A DNA stretch of 64,000 bases from Augochlora pura (Eukaryota; Arthropoda; Insecta; Hymenoptera; Halictidae): NCBI RefSeq assembly GCF_028453695.1, contig NC_135782.1, positions 9,796,001-9,860,000 of the forward strand. Direction: 5' to 3'. Shown in pieces: positions 26,701 to 38,815 of this stretch. Within the stretch, counting starts at the first letter, position 1. Every line of letters begins with the position of its first letter. A model generated the notes under the pieces. That model saw nothing but the letters and a program-made list of their open reading frames with translations, ran no database searches and had not been told where the DNA came from. A program made the translations under genes and the position numbers.

Positions 26701-27458
26701 CTGGGGCCCCGCGTCACTATGCCCTGGCGAAACTAATGGGAAAACTTCCCCTCGGCTTCCCGCTCGTCCCACGCTGTCCGTAAAATGTAACTAATAAAAA
26801 ATAATTAATGTCCCGGAGTTTCGTTCGAGGGCAGCCGCGAATGATTTACGATCCGCCGCGAACCGTAGAATTTCTATTTTCGCCGGAAGGAGCCGTCCGA
26901 ATTCAATTTTCCCGCAACGGCGCCAGCCTTGTATGAATTTTATTTCGCAGCTTCGCCTTTTACTCAGCGCGCGAAACCTACTGGCTCTCAGTTCGCCCCC
27001 ATTAAACGGTCACTCGAAAATTTTTTAATTTTATATTTTCCGATTTCGTGTCGAGAGCACTCGGCGTCTTGGGAATCGGAAATTTCGGATTAGCGGTCGC
27101 GCCAAGCATTTAAGTACAAATTAAAATCCAACGAGTTTAATGGAGTCCTTTCGCGTTATTTAGCAACGTTTTCGTTCATTTCTTTGTAGTTTATATACGG
27201 ATACGTAAAATATGATTACTAGGAAATAAAAATTGCGTCAATTGTAAGATGTAGTAAGCAATTGGAAGTTTTTTTCTTCTTTTATTATATAATAATTACT
27301 TTTATTATATCATAATTCTTTTCACTCATTTTCTGATATTAATTTGTTCCTAGCTTGAGTAAAAGAAGACAGAGCAATATAAATTGTTTTCTGCCATTCG
27401 AAATAATGGATGAATTAAAGCACTCGATAATGTTGGCATACTAATTTCGATGTATTAA
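23721..27458. other. AT-rich DNA and a CpG-rich island (26150-27110)
   Basis: From 23720 to 26130 the sequence is AT-rich with short chance frames. The island carries a GC dinucleotide run at 26627-26643. From 27120 to 27458 it is AT-rich again. No gene is supported. Confidence 0.5.
26627..26643. repeat. GC dinucleotide run
   Basis: Alternating GC, a sequence able to adopt Z-DNA. Confidence 0.9.
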
Positions 27459-27662
27459 ACCTTTGCACTTGAGTGATGGGTTTCACCAAAATAATTATAT
27501 TGCGTTTCAAAATAATATATACATTGTCAAAAAGCTGTTAAAAATGCTACTGTTGTATGTATTTTATTTCCATAAAATACAACAAGTTATATAAAATAAG
27601 AATACTGTGGATCAGAAAGACTATTTCGAACATAGAATTAAAAAAGCTTCGAGTGCAAAGGG
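27459..27662 (+). mobile_element. piggyBac-like MITE copy
   Basis: About 204 bp preceded by TTAA (27455-27458). The left end ACCTTTGCACTTGAGTG and right end GCTTCGAGTGCAAAGG match the 7945 copy. The right TTAA has decayed to CTGA. No coding capacity. Confidence 0.7.
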
Positions 27663-27776
27663 CTGAAAGTAATGCAGAAGAAACTGTAATAAAACTTCGT
27701 GTTGTATAACACATGCAAAACTGATTTTGTTTAGTTTCGTAGAAAAACGCCATCTTAAGCAACCACTACCGTTTAA

Positions 27777-28126
27777 CACGTTCGCGAACGTGAATGTTAC
27801 AGCATTTATTTTATTCGTGATGCAAAATGTCACGAATGCTATACCATATAAATTTCTAAGCAACATTATGGCTTTTTATCTTAAAGAGAGAAGAAAATTT
27901 GTATTTATTGTATGTCTACATTTTCTTGGATATTTATATGTTATGGAGAAAGAGCCAACCTTTATTCGAACTGGATATATTAAAATTAAATTCATACTTA
28001 ACTGGCTATTACTATAAACAACTACACTACGAGTTACACTCGTAATTAAGAACAAATTGACGATTAAGAACAAATCACCCGTCCATTACGCACAGTTCAT
28101 TGAAATGTCTGCAACCCTTAAACGTG
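27777..28126 (+). mobile_element. second TTAA-flanked element family, copy A
   Basis: Begins after TTAA (27773-27776) with CACGTTCGCGAACGTG and appears to end with AAACGTG before TTAA (28127-28130). Its first ~85 bp, including TGATGCAAAAT and GAATGCTATA, match the copy starting at 32168. The element identity rests mainly on that shared left part and the TTAA; the right boundary is tentative because the terminal match is only CACGTT. Confidence 0.45.
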
Positions 28127-28130
28127 TTAA

Positions 28131-31100
28131 AACCAACCAACGCGTGTCCCTTTTATCTGCGCATAAAAGTGCACCACCTCTGCGACATATCACAGAAATA
28201 AGACGGTCGGGGAACAGTGTCAGATCTTCCCGCAAAGTTAATGCCTATCGTCTCAAAGACATCCTTCCGCGTAGGATCCACAAAGCCCCGCCACACTAAC
28301 CTCTTCCCGCAGATATCCGGAAGATATTCTTCGTTAACGTGGTCCCTCGAAGATGCTTTTAGCTCGTTTCCCGAGTCTGATACAGGGTAAACGAATCAGC
28401 GGAAGTGTAACAGGGAAGAGAGGCGCGCGGGAAACAAACGAGCCGTATCCAGCAAGAATTCCGTGAGGGAAGGAGGTGAGCAACGCAAATCCCATTGACT
28501 GGAACAAGCAATTCTACGGAATCCTTGAATCGAGTAACCCTTTTTTTTCGCCAAGGAAAAATACAGGGCTGGTCGGAAAGAGGGGAGAAAAGGGAAGACG
28601 GGATAATAGGGAGAAGGGGGGAAACACGGAGGTCCGTGAATTTCGCAAATGAATGCATCGAGTGCATACGATGCATTAAGTCTCAACCGCAACGAATGCA
28701 TTGTAAGGGGTGCACCGGGAGGAGGATAGGGTGAGGGAGGCTCCCGCTGGTAGGGCCGAGAGTGCTCTCGTTTGGAGTTTCCTCCTTTTATCGGAAACGA
28801 ACGCGGTATCCAAGGGAAATGGGTTTTAGCCGAGTGCTACTATAAATTCCATTTGTCCCGCTAGAAACGGTAATATATCACGGCTTCGGGTGCCGTCTTA
28901 CGGTAACCGCGCGCCTGGTTAACCATACGCGATTATGCAAAAACCCTTAAACCCCCGCCAAAGATATACTACCATAGAAATTTTGTCTTAGACTCGGGGA
29001 CTTAGAGGATCAAACGGCGCTCCTGTCGCTGATCCGTTCATCTTTCTCCTAGATCAAATTTCTCGAGCTCATTCCGATCGCAATTCTCAGCCGTTCTCAT
29101 TCGCTCTATTTCTCGTTTTCGTTGAAATTCAATTATAATACTTAATTGGTTGACTTTGATATAAGCTGTGAATAATTAAAGTTCTTCACAAATTTCATAC
29201 ACTTTGTACGCGTTGACTATCCGTGCACCAATTTCAATAAAATTTTCGACGTGCACATAACTTACTGAGAAGTAGTAAATGTATTTTTTTAAATCTACAT
29301 TATAGGCTCAGATAAAAAAAGTGACCGTTTTTTTGCGTTTTATTTTTAGTAATATAGTAAAATATTTGAAAAAGTATTTTAGCCTTTAATACTACTCGTA
29401 ACATTTACAGAAAAATTCAACTCATTTAGACCAGTTTTTATAAAAATTATACCATTTTAAACGTATTGACTCATTAATTTTGCTTCCCGCTGTATTCTTT
29501 TAAAGATATGTACGAGTTATTGAAGCAGAGTTATAAGAAATATTCGAAAATTCCTTTTACAATAAGAAGGAGGACTTTCTCTCGTCGAAATAGTGATAAT
29601 TAAATTCTCTCAAATATTCCACCTCTATTAAAAATAACAATAGATATATTTCGAGTGCATTTCCGAAACTGATCTAATTCTATCATATTTTTATAAACCG
29701 ATCATCATACAAATGTTCAACGCTTATATCTTTCCAATAAAGCATTTCTGGACACAAATTTATATGAACATTTTTCATGTATTTGTCGTCAGTAACACAG
29801 TATCAGTTTAGTCCCAACCTCTCTAGACTCCCTGTATAGATCTAGGCGATTCTTCTTACACATTGACAAATGCGGAGCAGTTGCTATGCCTTTGATTTAT
29901 TTTTACACGTAACTTCATTTATTAAATTTTCTATCTTTCATTTTAACGTAGCTTGAAGAAGGGAAAGTGACATCTTGGAATAAAACATTTTTTAAAAAAT
30001 GTTATAATGCAATCTCTAGTCAATCAAAAACTGATTAACTTTCTTCAGAATCATTCTCTCGCCGGATTATCGGAAGTGCTTGAAACGTCGTACTTATTCT
30101 TCGCACGCATCCATCAGTTCTTATTCGATTCCCTTTCCACTGTTTTCTCTCTCAGTGGGAACGAGTTTGTTCTGCGGCGGAAAGCCCATTAAAATGTGTT
30201 GCGCGTGTTCGCTCGTTGACGTCGGGTTTATGGAATTTCACGTCGGAAAAAATGAGTAACGGTGACCAAAAGTAGTTTTACAGCGTTGTAGGCGGGAATT
30301 GAAAACAGGGCATAAATTCCGGGGGCTACGTGGCGAGCCGTGCCGTTCCCGGCAAGAAACCAAGGATACGATATTTCACGGATCAGAAAGGCCATTCGGG
30401 TGATTTACGCCAACTTAAGCGCGCCACCGCGAATTCGGGAGTATAGTTCCTTGGTTTTGTAAAGGACGACGACGGCCGGCCTGTTCCTATTTTTTTCTCC
30501 ATTCCAACCTGCAACCGTGGAAAAAATGAAAGCGTGATTCGGTGGATTTCGAACGCCCGTCTCCCCGTTGATCTATACTTCGGGGATTTTTGACGATAGG
30601 TAGGAATATTTGACATTTTCTGATTAGGCTGACCGTGATTGCAGCTTGCATCAATTTAATATTCTTTTAATTTTAATTTTATCTACTTTCTTAATAAAAA
30701 TATGAAGACTTTGTGTTTTTCACGTCCTTGCGTTTGCAAAAGAACCCGCATAATTTTTGCCAATTATTTTTAGTTTCTCACGATTCTGGAGAGTAAATTG
30801 GATTGATAATATAGAATACTAATTAACAAAGAGAATACTAATTAACTAAAGCAAGATTAATATAACAATTGATCAGAAGTTATTATGTCCTATTTAGAAT
30901 AAATTAAATACTCAGAAAAACTACATAATAATTTGAATAACCCAGATTAAGACGAGAATATCGAAGCCATAGCATTTAACGCTAGACTTATCGAGCCCTA
31001 AACATAACCAATGTTCATTGTTTTATAACAACAATAAGATTGAATTTATCCGAATTTCCTACGATTTTTTTTATATGTACTTCAATTAAGAAGTTCATAT

Positions 31101-32160
31101 TCTAATTTCTAACAGAAGCATTTTTATAGTAGTAACTACAGTGAAAGACAAAATCAGAAACTAGTCATTCTGGTTTGATAGTTCCATTGTTAATACACAT
31201 AATCTAATATAGAAAATCGTAAAGGTGGCCTCTAATTTCTATTAAGCAGATGCGACACGGAATAAATAAATAAATGGAATTGAATCAATTCCTTAAAATT
31301 CAATCATCAATTCAATCAAATTAACTCATTAACGTTTCTAGTTTCTTTTAAGATTATCCCCGTTTATATCGCACCTAATCTATTTGTCATAAATGCATAA
31401 ACTCTACAGTATACTCATAACATAAATGTAAACCTTATTACTATTGAATTTCGGACAAAAGATAATAGAAGAAGGTGGAAATCCTGAACCGAATGAAATG
31501 CTGCTCCAATAATCCCCTCGGCCGGATCAGCAGCCAATAATCACGGCACATGAATCACGCCCCGTGAGTTTCCGGCACAACCATAACGCTCCTCCTTATG
31601 AGATATCAATTCTTCCCCACCATTTCGCGCGAATCCCGGCCGATCGAATTACCGATGGATACGCTATCCATCCGTGTTCTCGGCGAGGACGCGCGCGCGC
31701 GCGCGGGTAAACGCGGGCCTATTCACGCCGAGCAGAGCAGAAACGTCGGAATCCCAATTTGTCGCGGGTAATCGATAAACCAAATAATCGAGAAGCCACT
31801 GTACAAATTCCACTCTTCGCAACCTTGTTTACCGATACTTGAACTTTTCATCGTCGGCGACTAAGCCGCGCGGGAGGGTTGGCGGATAGTCGGAGGGCTG
31901 CGGTCGGTTGCCCTTAAGGACCGCCGACACTTTAATCTTTCCCCGCTCGCCTCGGATGGGGGTCCATCCGGTGATTCAGGCGAGCAGATCGAAAGTAGCG
32001 CAGGTAAGAAGAAATAAAGGAGCCCTTATCGATTCCCGGCGGTCCCGCGGGAAATCGACCAGCGTTCGCAACGCTGAAACGTTTCTGGCGCAGCGTTCCT
32101 GCACCCTGCACTTCCTGCGTTCCTTGCCTTCGCGCAATCATCTAGAAACTCGGTCCCTCG
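28131..32160. other. alternating CpG-rich islands and AT-rich DNA
   Basis: Islands at about 28200-29130, 30010-30640 and 31500-32160, the last with a GC run at 31690-31705. Between them (29130-30000 and 30640-31500) the sequence is AT-rich. Frames up to 125 codons overlap on both strands and show no recognisable domain. Confidence 0.5.
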
Positions 32161-32167
32161 ATGTTAA

Positions 32168-32340
32168 TACGTTCGCGGACGTGAACGCTGCGGCATTCGT
32201 TTTCATTCTGATGCAAAATTATCTGAATGCTATAACATTTAAAATTAGGTATATTATCTTGCGCTGGTTTGTATGCAGCGTTTGAAATTATTATGCGCTC
32301 TAGTTTGATACGTGTCGACGCGGATGTTATAGCATTCATT
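32168..32340 (+). mobile_element. second TTAA-flanked element family, copy B
   Basis: Starts after TTAA (32164-32167) with TACGTTCGCGGACGTGAACG. The next ~80 bp align with copy A at 27777. A second stretch (GATGTTATAGCATTCATTG, near 32323-32341) is a partial inverted match to the first part, so the element may be a foldback. The right end is approximate. Confidence 0.45.
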
Positions 32341-35300
32341 GTTAATGACTATTACAAGGTGATACTCGGAGCACGTGGATAAAATGTGACTCATCAAAAA
32401 TTTGGATACCACAATTTGTTTGAGAATAAATCGCCTGTCTATTTTTGCGGTTTATTACAATTTGTACTGTTAGGCTTTTTATGATTGAAAATCTATAGGT
32501 GAGAAGATCTTCAAAAATTTCTCAAAGTTGACAACAATGTCAGTCATACCTGAATCCACTGGGTCATTTGGCCACAAAATAGTTAAATCATCACATAATT
32601 ATTCAACTTTTGGCAAATGAATTAAATAAATTATTTTCATACTAGGAGGAACAGTAAAATTCGTACCTTATACCAAAGTTTGAACACCAAAGGGCTTTTT
32701 TAATTTCACATAATTTTCTCCGGAGGTACAAGTGTATTACTAAAATATATCATCGAAATAAATTATATAACGTTCCTATATTAATATACTACCTTATTAT
32801 ACTACTATATTAAATTATATTATTATTCTTGGCTAAAGAAATGCTGAATTCGCTTTAGATCTAGAGAAATTGGAGGTTAATCTACAACATTAAAGTATAT
32901 TGCTACCCTATCGTCAACGCAGCGTCCCCAACGTTACCGAAAAAAAAAATAGAAAATGTTTATTTCAATTTATCGATTACCCTGACAACTACATCACATT
33001 CCAATAAAATAAATGCTTTGGTAAAGAGAATCGAAAAGACGTCGCAGAGAAAAATAATCTTACACCCTTAACACCATCTTAAGAGAATAGAGGGAAAGAG
33101 AGTCCCATAATTTTTGCAATACCACGAATATCCCCATACTTCTGGAAAGTGTCGTCTCTATGCGCAACGGCACCACGGGGTGACAAATCACGCGTGTCTA
33201 GCATGAACGCCGGCCGGATATTACGAGCGTCGATCGCGCCGACATTTGTCTGCGATTACTAGGATCGCAAAAAACCAACAGATGGATAATAAAAATCCCG
33301 CTATCTGGGAAGAACGATGCACTCGGGCACGTTCTCATTCTCGGCGAGTCCGTTTGCCGAAATTTACGATACGGCCGCGGCATCGCGCATAAAACCGCCG
33401 CCCTGGTTTAAAACCATTCGATCGGGCGGAAAAGAGCTCGCCTACCCTACGGGGGCTTCGCGTCCGCGGTCCGGGGCTCGCGTGCGTGCACAAAACCGGA
33501 CCGCCTCGAACAATGTCGGGGAGTAATGGCCGAGAGGAGAAGAGCGTGGTGCACGCGCGATATTTTCCTTGTTTGTTTTCCATTACTCCCGCACGGAAGG
33601 CAGCTGTCCGCCGGTGGCCGAATATGCGCGGCAATGATAAGAGAACCGGGCACTGGGTATAATGGAGAACTGTGCCCTTCGACTCGCCGGACACTGCCGC
33701 TTCCGAATGCCACCGATCGAGATCAAGCGTGCTAGATACGAAGCGGTGGCGAAGCTCGGATCTACGGAGAAAATTTCACCCTCGGGAATTCGCAATCGAA
33801 ACGAAAATACCTGCTGTCGGATTGTGGATCTTTCTGCATATATTGCACAGCTTAGTTTTTAGATGAAATAACTCGGATGTTTCTTGTAAGAAAAATAGGA
33901 GTAAGATAGTGTTAATCTTTGAGCGATATCCTGAGACTGTCGACGACTTCACGAAATTTTTAATTAGCCTGCAAACGTGTAAATAATATATTATATGTAA
34001 TATATATGCATATTTAATGCGTATATATGTATAATATAAGAAGAAATGAACTGGATAATTAATTTCTTTGTTTATAATGATTGAGTATGATATTTTTAAC
34101 ACATCACATTACTTTAATCAAAAAAATAGCTCAAAATAGCTCTACAAAATTTTTTTTCATAGGTTCAACTATCCTATGTTTATAGATTAAAGTTTCCTCG
34201 TTAGATTAGTCTCGTATAACTTCAAATACGAATTTATATGGTCGTTTTATTAAGCTATGAATGATTAATGTACTACCAACTTTACAGTAAACTTGTAACG
34301 AGTAAAGTTCTAACACGTTTTAAAGACAGTTCAATTTGTAACATTTTTTTAGAAAAACTTCATTTTCATTTTTCATCTACTATATTATGTATTTACAAAA
34401 GTAATTAATTAATGCTGCAATAACAATGAAATTCCACTTATTTGGATTTCATATAACTTTCTCATTGTGTCTGCTTCAATCGTGCCCTCGAATTCATAGC
34501 AGTATTTTTACAATAGCAACGGTCGTTGACAAAATTTAATAGCGTTGCGTATCGACGAATTTTGAAAATCGGAAATATAGTGTCGAAATCCTTTCCTGAA
34601 CGGTAGTATAAACTTTAAAGCGACGGCTGCCATCCCGTTTCTTTATTCGGAATGCTAGCCGTCTGATAAAAGGTTATCTCTTTCGCGTTACGGCGCGTAA
34701 AAAACTATAAAACTTGGTCGTATAAAGTATATTTCTATCTGTAATGGTTTCCCGGATAGCCTCGAGGTGGGCGATTAAACTTGGATTTCGCTGAGCCGTA
34801 AAAAAAGGAACGTTCCCCTCATTTTTGACTGTTAAGAATTGCGTCCGTTCCAGTGAATGCAGGAAATTTTGCGGACTGCTGCCAAGAAAATGTGTCTCAA
34901 AAGCGATTTTTAAACGGTCCTTGAGCTATCCTCGTTCTTCCTTCTTTCTACAATTCGTTTCTCATAAACGTCTATTAATACGTGTATTTATTAGAAGGAT
35001 TATAACAGAACTGCTCGTAATTATGGTATCTCAAAGATCATATACTTGTTTCATAAAATCTGTATAAATACAACTTTGTGCGAAATTCTAATTAAAGGAA
35101 GTTATTCTACGTAAATTAAGTAAATCAATTATTTTAAATATTATTCAAAACATTAGTTATTATTTCAGGAATAAATATATCTTAGAAAAAATTAATTTAC
35201 AGAAAATGTGAAAAAGGAAGTTAATATTATATTAAATTTATCCAATCATCCCTTTAATATCTACACTTTTTACGTGAGTATAAACAAGTTTTATGTAACA

Positions 35301-37920
35301 CAAAATTGGTAGATATCAATAACTGCACATAAATTTCCAACGAATTAACAAATTTAAGGAGATCAGATAAACTATGAAATACATATAACATATGTTGTGT
35401 CGCAAAGAGTTAAATTGATTAAAGAAAGAATAAATTCTGCCGCCATTTCTTGCAATCGGTGGAAGAAAATTTCAGTTTACATAAAGAACCTTCATCCGTT
35501 GATCACGATTAAAGTATTTTCGACAAACTCTGCACTACAAGCTCAACTGTTAATGGACCAGCTGGATTGCGCGAATTACATTAGTTCCGTTTCGAATATT
35601 AGAAAATGTCTGTACACCGTCCTAAACTGGTAAGTATAAGAGGCGTTCCGTGGCATCGGTTGTTCGCGTCGTCCTAACGATCTGTTTAATGTCTCCAGTA
35701 CGAGGGACGCAGTGGAATGGGAGGCGGTTAGCTCGGTTAAAGTGCTCCGAGAGAAATTCGTGCCTGTAAAATCGGGGTCGTTCATCTCGGCGCGGCGTAG
35801 TGCGATCCGCGATGCGGTCGGAAATTTCGATAGTTCGACGGGACTTCGGGATCACGATCGCGCCGGCCAAAAGCAACTATTGTTGCGGGCCAGTAACGAA
35901 CAAGCGGCCGACGCGGCGTTCCATCGAAAGTTGTTAGCGTCTGTCGCGAGCCCATCGTTTCTGAACAGTTTGCAACCCGCTAAATGAACACGATTATGTC
36001 GCCGGGCCAACTTGCAAACGCCCGCCCGTTGATGCCGTTTTTTTCAGCGAACGATGCGACATCTTGCTGCACTTTACGAACACATAAAACATCAATTTTA
36101 CGCGATTTCCAGAAAAATTGCTGTTCTGAATCCGAATATTATATTAATAGACTATTTTCATTACAATTCTGTCCCGATCTCCTCGCGATGGTGAAAAAAT
36201 CCTTTGCATTTATTCGCAATTCTTTGGAAAAATTATTTCATAAATAAATACATTGATGGTTTGAACGTTTTCTTATATTTCACAAAATTTCAAATGCCGT
36301 AACAACTTAAAAATTTGTAATCTAATTGTCAAAAATGCTGAACTCAAAATAAAGATATCAGTAGTATAAATCGATATTCTTCATACTTTGCTAAATTAGT
36401 TATTAGAGCGACAAATTCAATGTAACGACGGTAATATCAAAACATGTTGAATATTATATTTTGTGCGGTATGGTTTTAAGAATCTTTCCGTGAAACAATG
36501 ATCTACTAATACCAAATACATTTCTATTTTTCTTCGATTAAAGCATCACGAAGATTTAAATATGGCATACGACATGATTACGAGATTCTGTTTGTAAAAT
36601 ATTGCATTGCTATCTCTAAATACATTTTTCTTTTTCTTCCATTTTATTAAAGCGTGACGAAGACTTATTTAAACAATAATAACACGAACAAAGTGTAAGA
36701 CGTTCTTTATTTCTGTAAAAAGATTATGTTTGTAATATCTGCTGTCATAGTGAAATATTTAATACTCAAATTTTCTCTGAGATGTTAAACATTCTGCAAT
36801 TTTGTTATGTGCAATGTATGTGCACATAGATAATGGACATAAATAATACGTATAAATATATGCACAATATTTAAAAGTTAAGAATATACGTACTTACAAA
36901 GCACAAAGGGTTGTCGTACACTTCAGAAATGGAATTCGGTTAATATTCCGAAAAACGAAATCAATGTGCATATTTTTGCCAATGTTCCGAACTTTCTATT
37001 TACGTTAGAACTTTTTCCACGAGCATGGCACGAATGGTCAACGAAAAGATATTGATCCTGATTCAATGCGTTCGCGAATTATGCGTAACATTGATAAAGT
37101 AAACCATGTTTGGTAATTAAGCGCGGGTCGCTAATTACGCGAAAAGTGCTTTAACGCTGCAGAAATCCGGCCACTCGGACCTAATTTCGAGCTTAATTCC
37201 GTTTCGGCCGCTCTGACTGTCAATTACGATGAGTAATAATAAATCGAGCGCACTCGCGATCGCGAATAGCCTTTCTGTTGCACGCGTTTTAATCGGAGCC
37301 GCCTCTAATGTGCGTAAGATGCGAAGTTAATGATTAGAAATGGTGTGGCCGAAATTATAGATACCTTATAACTAATCTGAATCGATTGAAAAGATATTAA
37401 AACGTTTATTAGTAACGCTCGTGAATGTAATTCAGCAAGAAAATTTAATACTTTTGCGAGAAAAATTTCAAAGAATAAAAATATTAAAAGAATTTAGAAA
37501 CACCTATGTATATTTATTTGATTCACTGAAGTTGTTAAAGAAAGAAGGAAATTATTTGACACATCTCTGTTGCAACTGACGAAGATAAGTTTCATTTGCA
37601 TAAAGATCCACAGTTCCTTATAATTGTTGTGAAGATGTAAATAACATAGTCAATCTTCTGTGAGAAATTTGTAATTTGCCAAATTTTTACCATTTTTAAA
37701 TGTTTTCAATGTATATATCCAACCAAAAATCTACACAAAATTTCCTATTATGTTGCCGGAATCTTTGCAGGTAATTAAATAAAAAATTGCTAAGAGTAGT
37801 TTACACAGTATTATACATTATTTTTGCAATTAGATTAGGCGGTTAAAATATTAAAATATATAAAAATATATACATTGATAATATAGATATTTTTATATGT
37901 TTTAATATAACTGTTCAACG
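32341..37920. other. mostly AT-rich DNA with islands at 33110-33830 and 35640-35990
   Basis: Frames in both islands overlap in several frames and have no recognisable domain (119 codons at most). From 36000 to 37920 I see only AT-rich sequence. Confidence 0.5.
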
Positions 37921-38557
37921 TTTGCAGTTTAAAGACACTTGTCAACCTTTTCGCGGTTCCGTTATTCGCGCACGGTCCCGTTATTCAATTTTTCGAAAGA
38001 GAGTAAACAGGATTGGTGAAATTGAAATTCTTCGCCGTGTCACGATGGGTTTCGTTCATGTCGCGTACAAAGTGCGTAAAGTGAAAAGTACACACGGGAA
38101 ATTGGACAATTTGGAAGCACTTTGTGGTAAATTGCTTATGGTTGCTCGCGTGGCTCCAAATAGGACGTCAAAGAGACCGACGCCTGGTCGAAATCCTCTT
38201 GAACATGGAGCACGTAGAATGCGTTCGAACCACGGCCAATCCAATCAAACCTTGCATGACACGACAATATATATGTGTACCTGCTCGTGTCGACCTACAT
38301 TACAGTTTCCGGTACACGGGTCAAGTGGAACGGTTCACTTATGGCTCGACAAAAGCCGGATCACGAGAAAAAAAGAACGCGAATGATAGATCAAAATATG
38401 GAAGCGGAGCACAATGGATCGCGGAGGAATTTCCATCGGAATGTACTGCTATCGGGCGCTGAGCTCGGAACTAACGATTCTTCTACCAGGACTGTACTAA
38501 ACGTTTCAAACGAAAATAAGATATATGTTAGTTTCGATGATAATGTTGCGAAATTAA

Positions 38558-38811
38558 CACGTTCAACCTGGCGTTTACCACCGGTGGTACGCAGACATTG
38601 CATTTTATTTGTACATATATTTCACAATTCGTAAATAAAGTTTGATAAGTACTTTGTAACAATTTCACGCAACAATATCTGACTTCGGACTCAAGCCACT
38701 GACAATAGAAAAAAGAGCGAAGCAAACACGGGCCGCCAGACGAATACACAACTGATAATATCGAGCCCTCCGATCGTATGGACTTCGAAAAAATGCGCCG
38801 GGTTGAACGTG
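38558..38811 (+). mobile_element. TTAA-flanked MITE with CACGTTCAACC termini
   Basis: A 254-bp element between perfect TTAA sites (38554-38557 and 38812-38815). The terminal inverted repeat is CACGTTCAACC followed by TGGCG on the left and, on the opposite strand, CGGCG on the right: 15 of 16 bp. No coding capacity. The TTAA target again suggests the piggyBac superfamily, but the termini differ from the CCCTTTGC family, so it is a separate family. Confidence 0.8.
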
Positions 38812-38815
38812 TTAA

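Noticed and set aside
29308..29830. Possible MITE between TATAGGCTCAGA and a CTCCCTGTATAG-type end
   Set aside because: The two ends are not convincing inverted repeats and no clean target duplication is present.
32391..32413. ACTCATCAAAAA run shared with 60227, a possible Tc1-type end
   Set aside because: Only about 12 bases match and neither site has a partner terminus.
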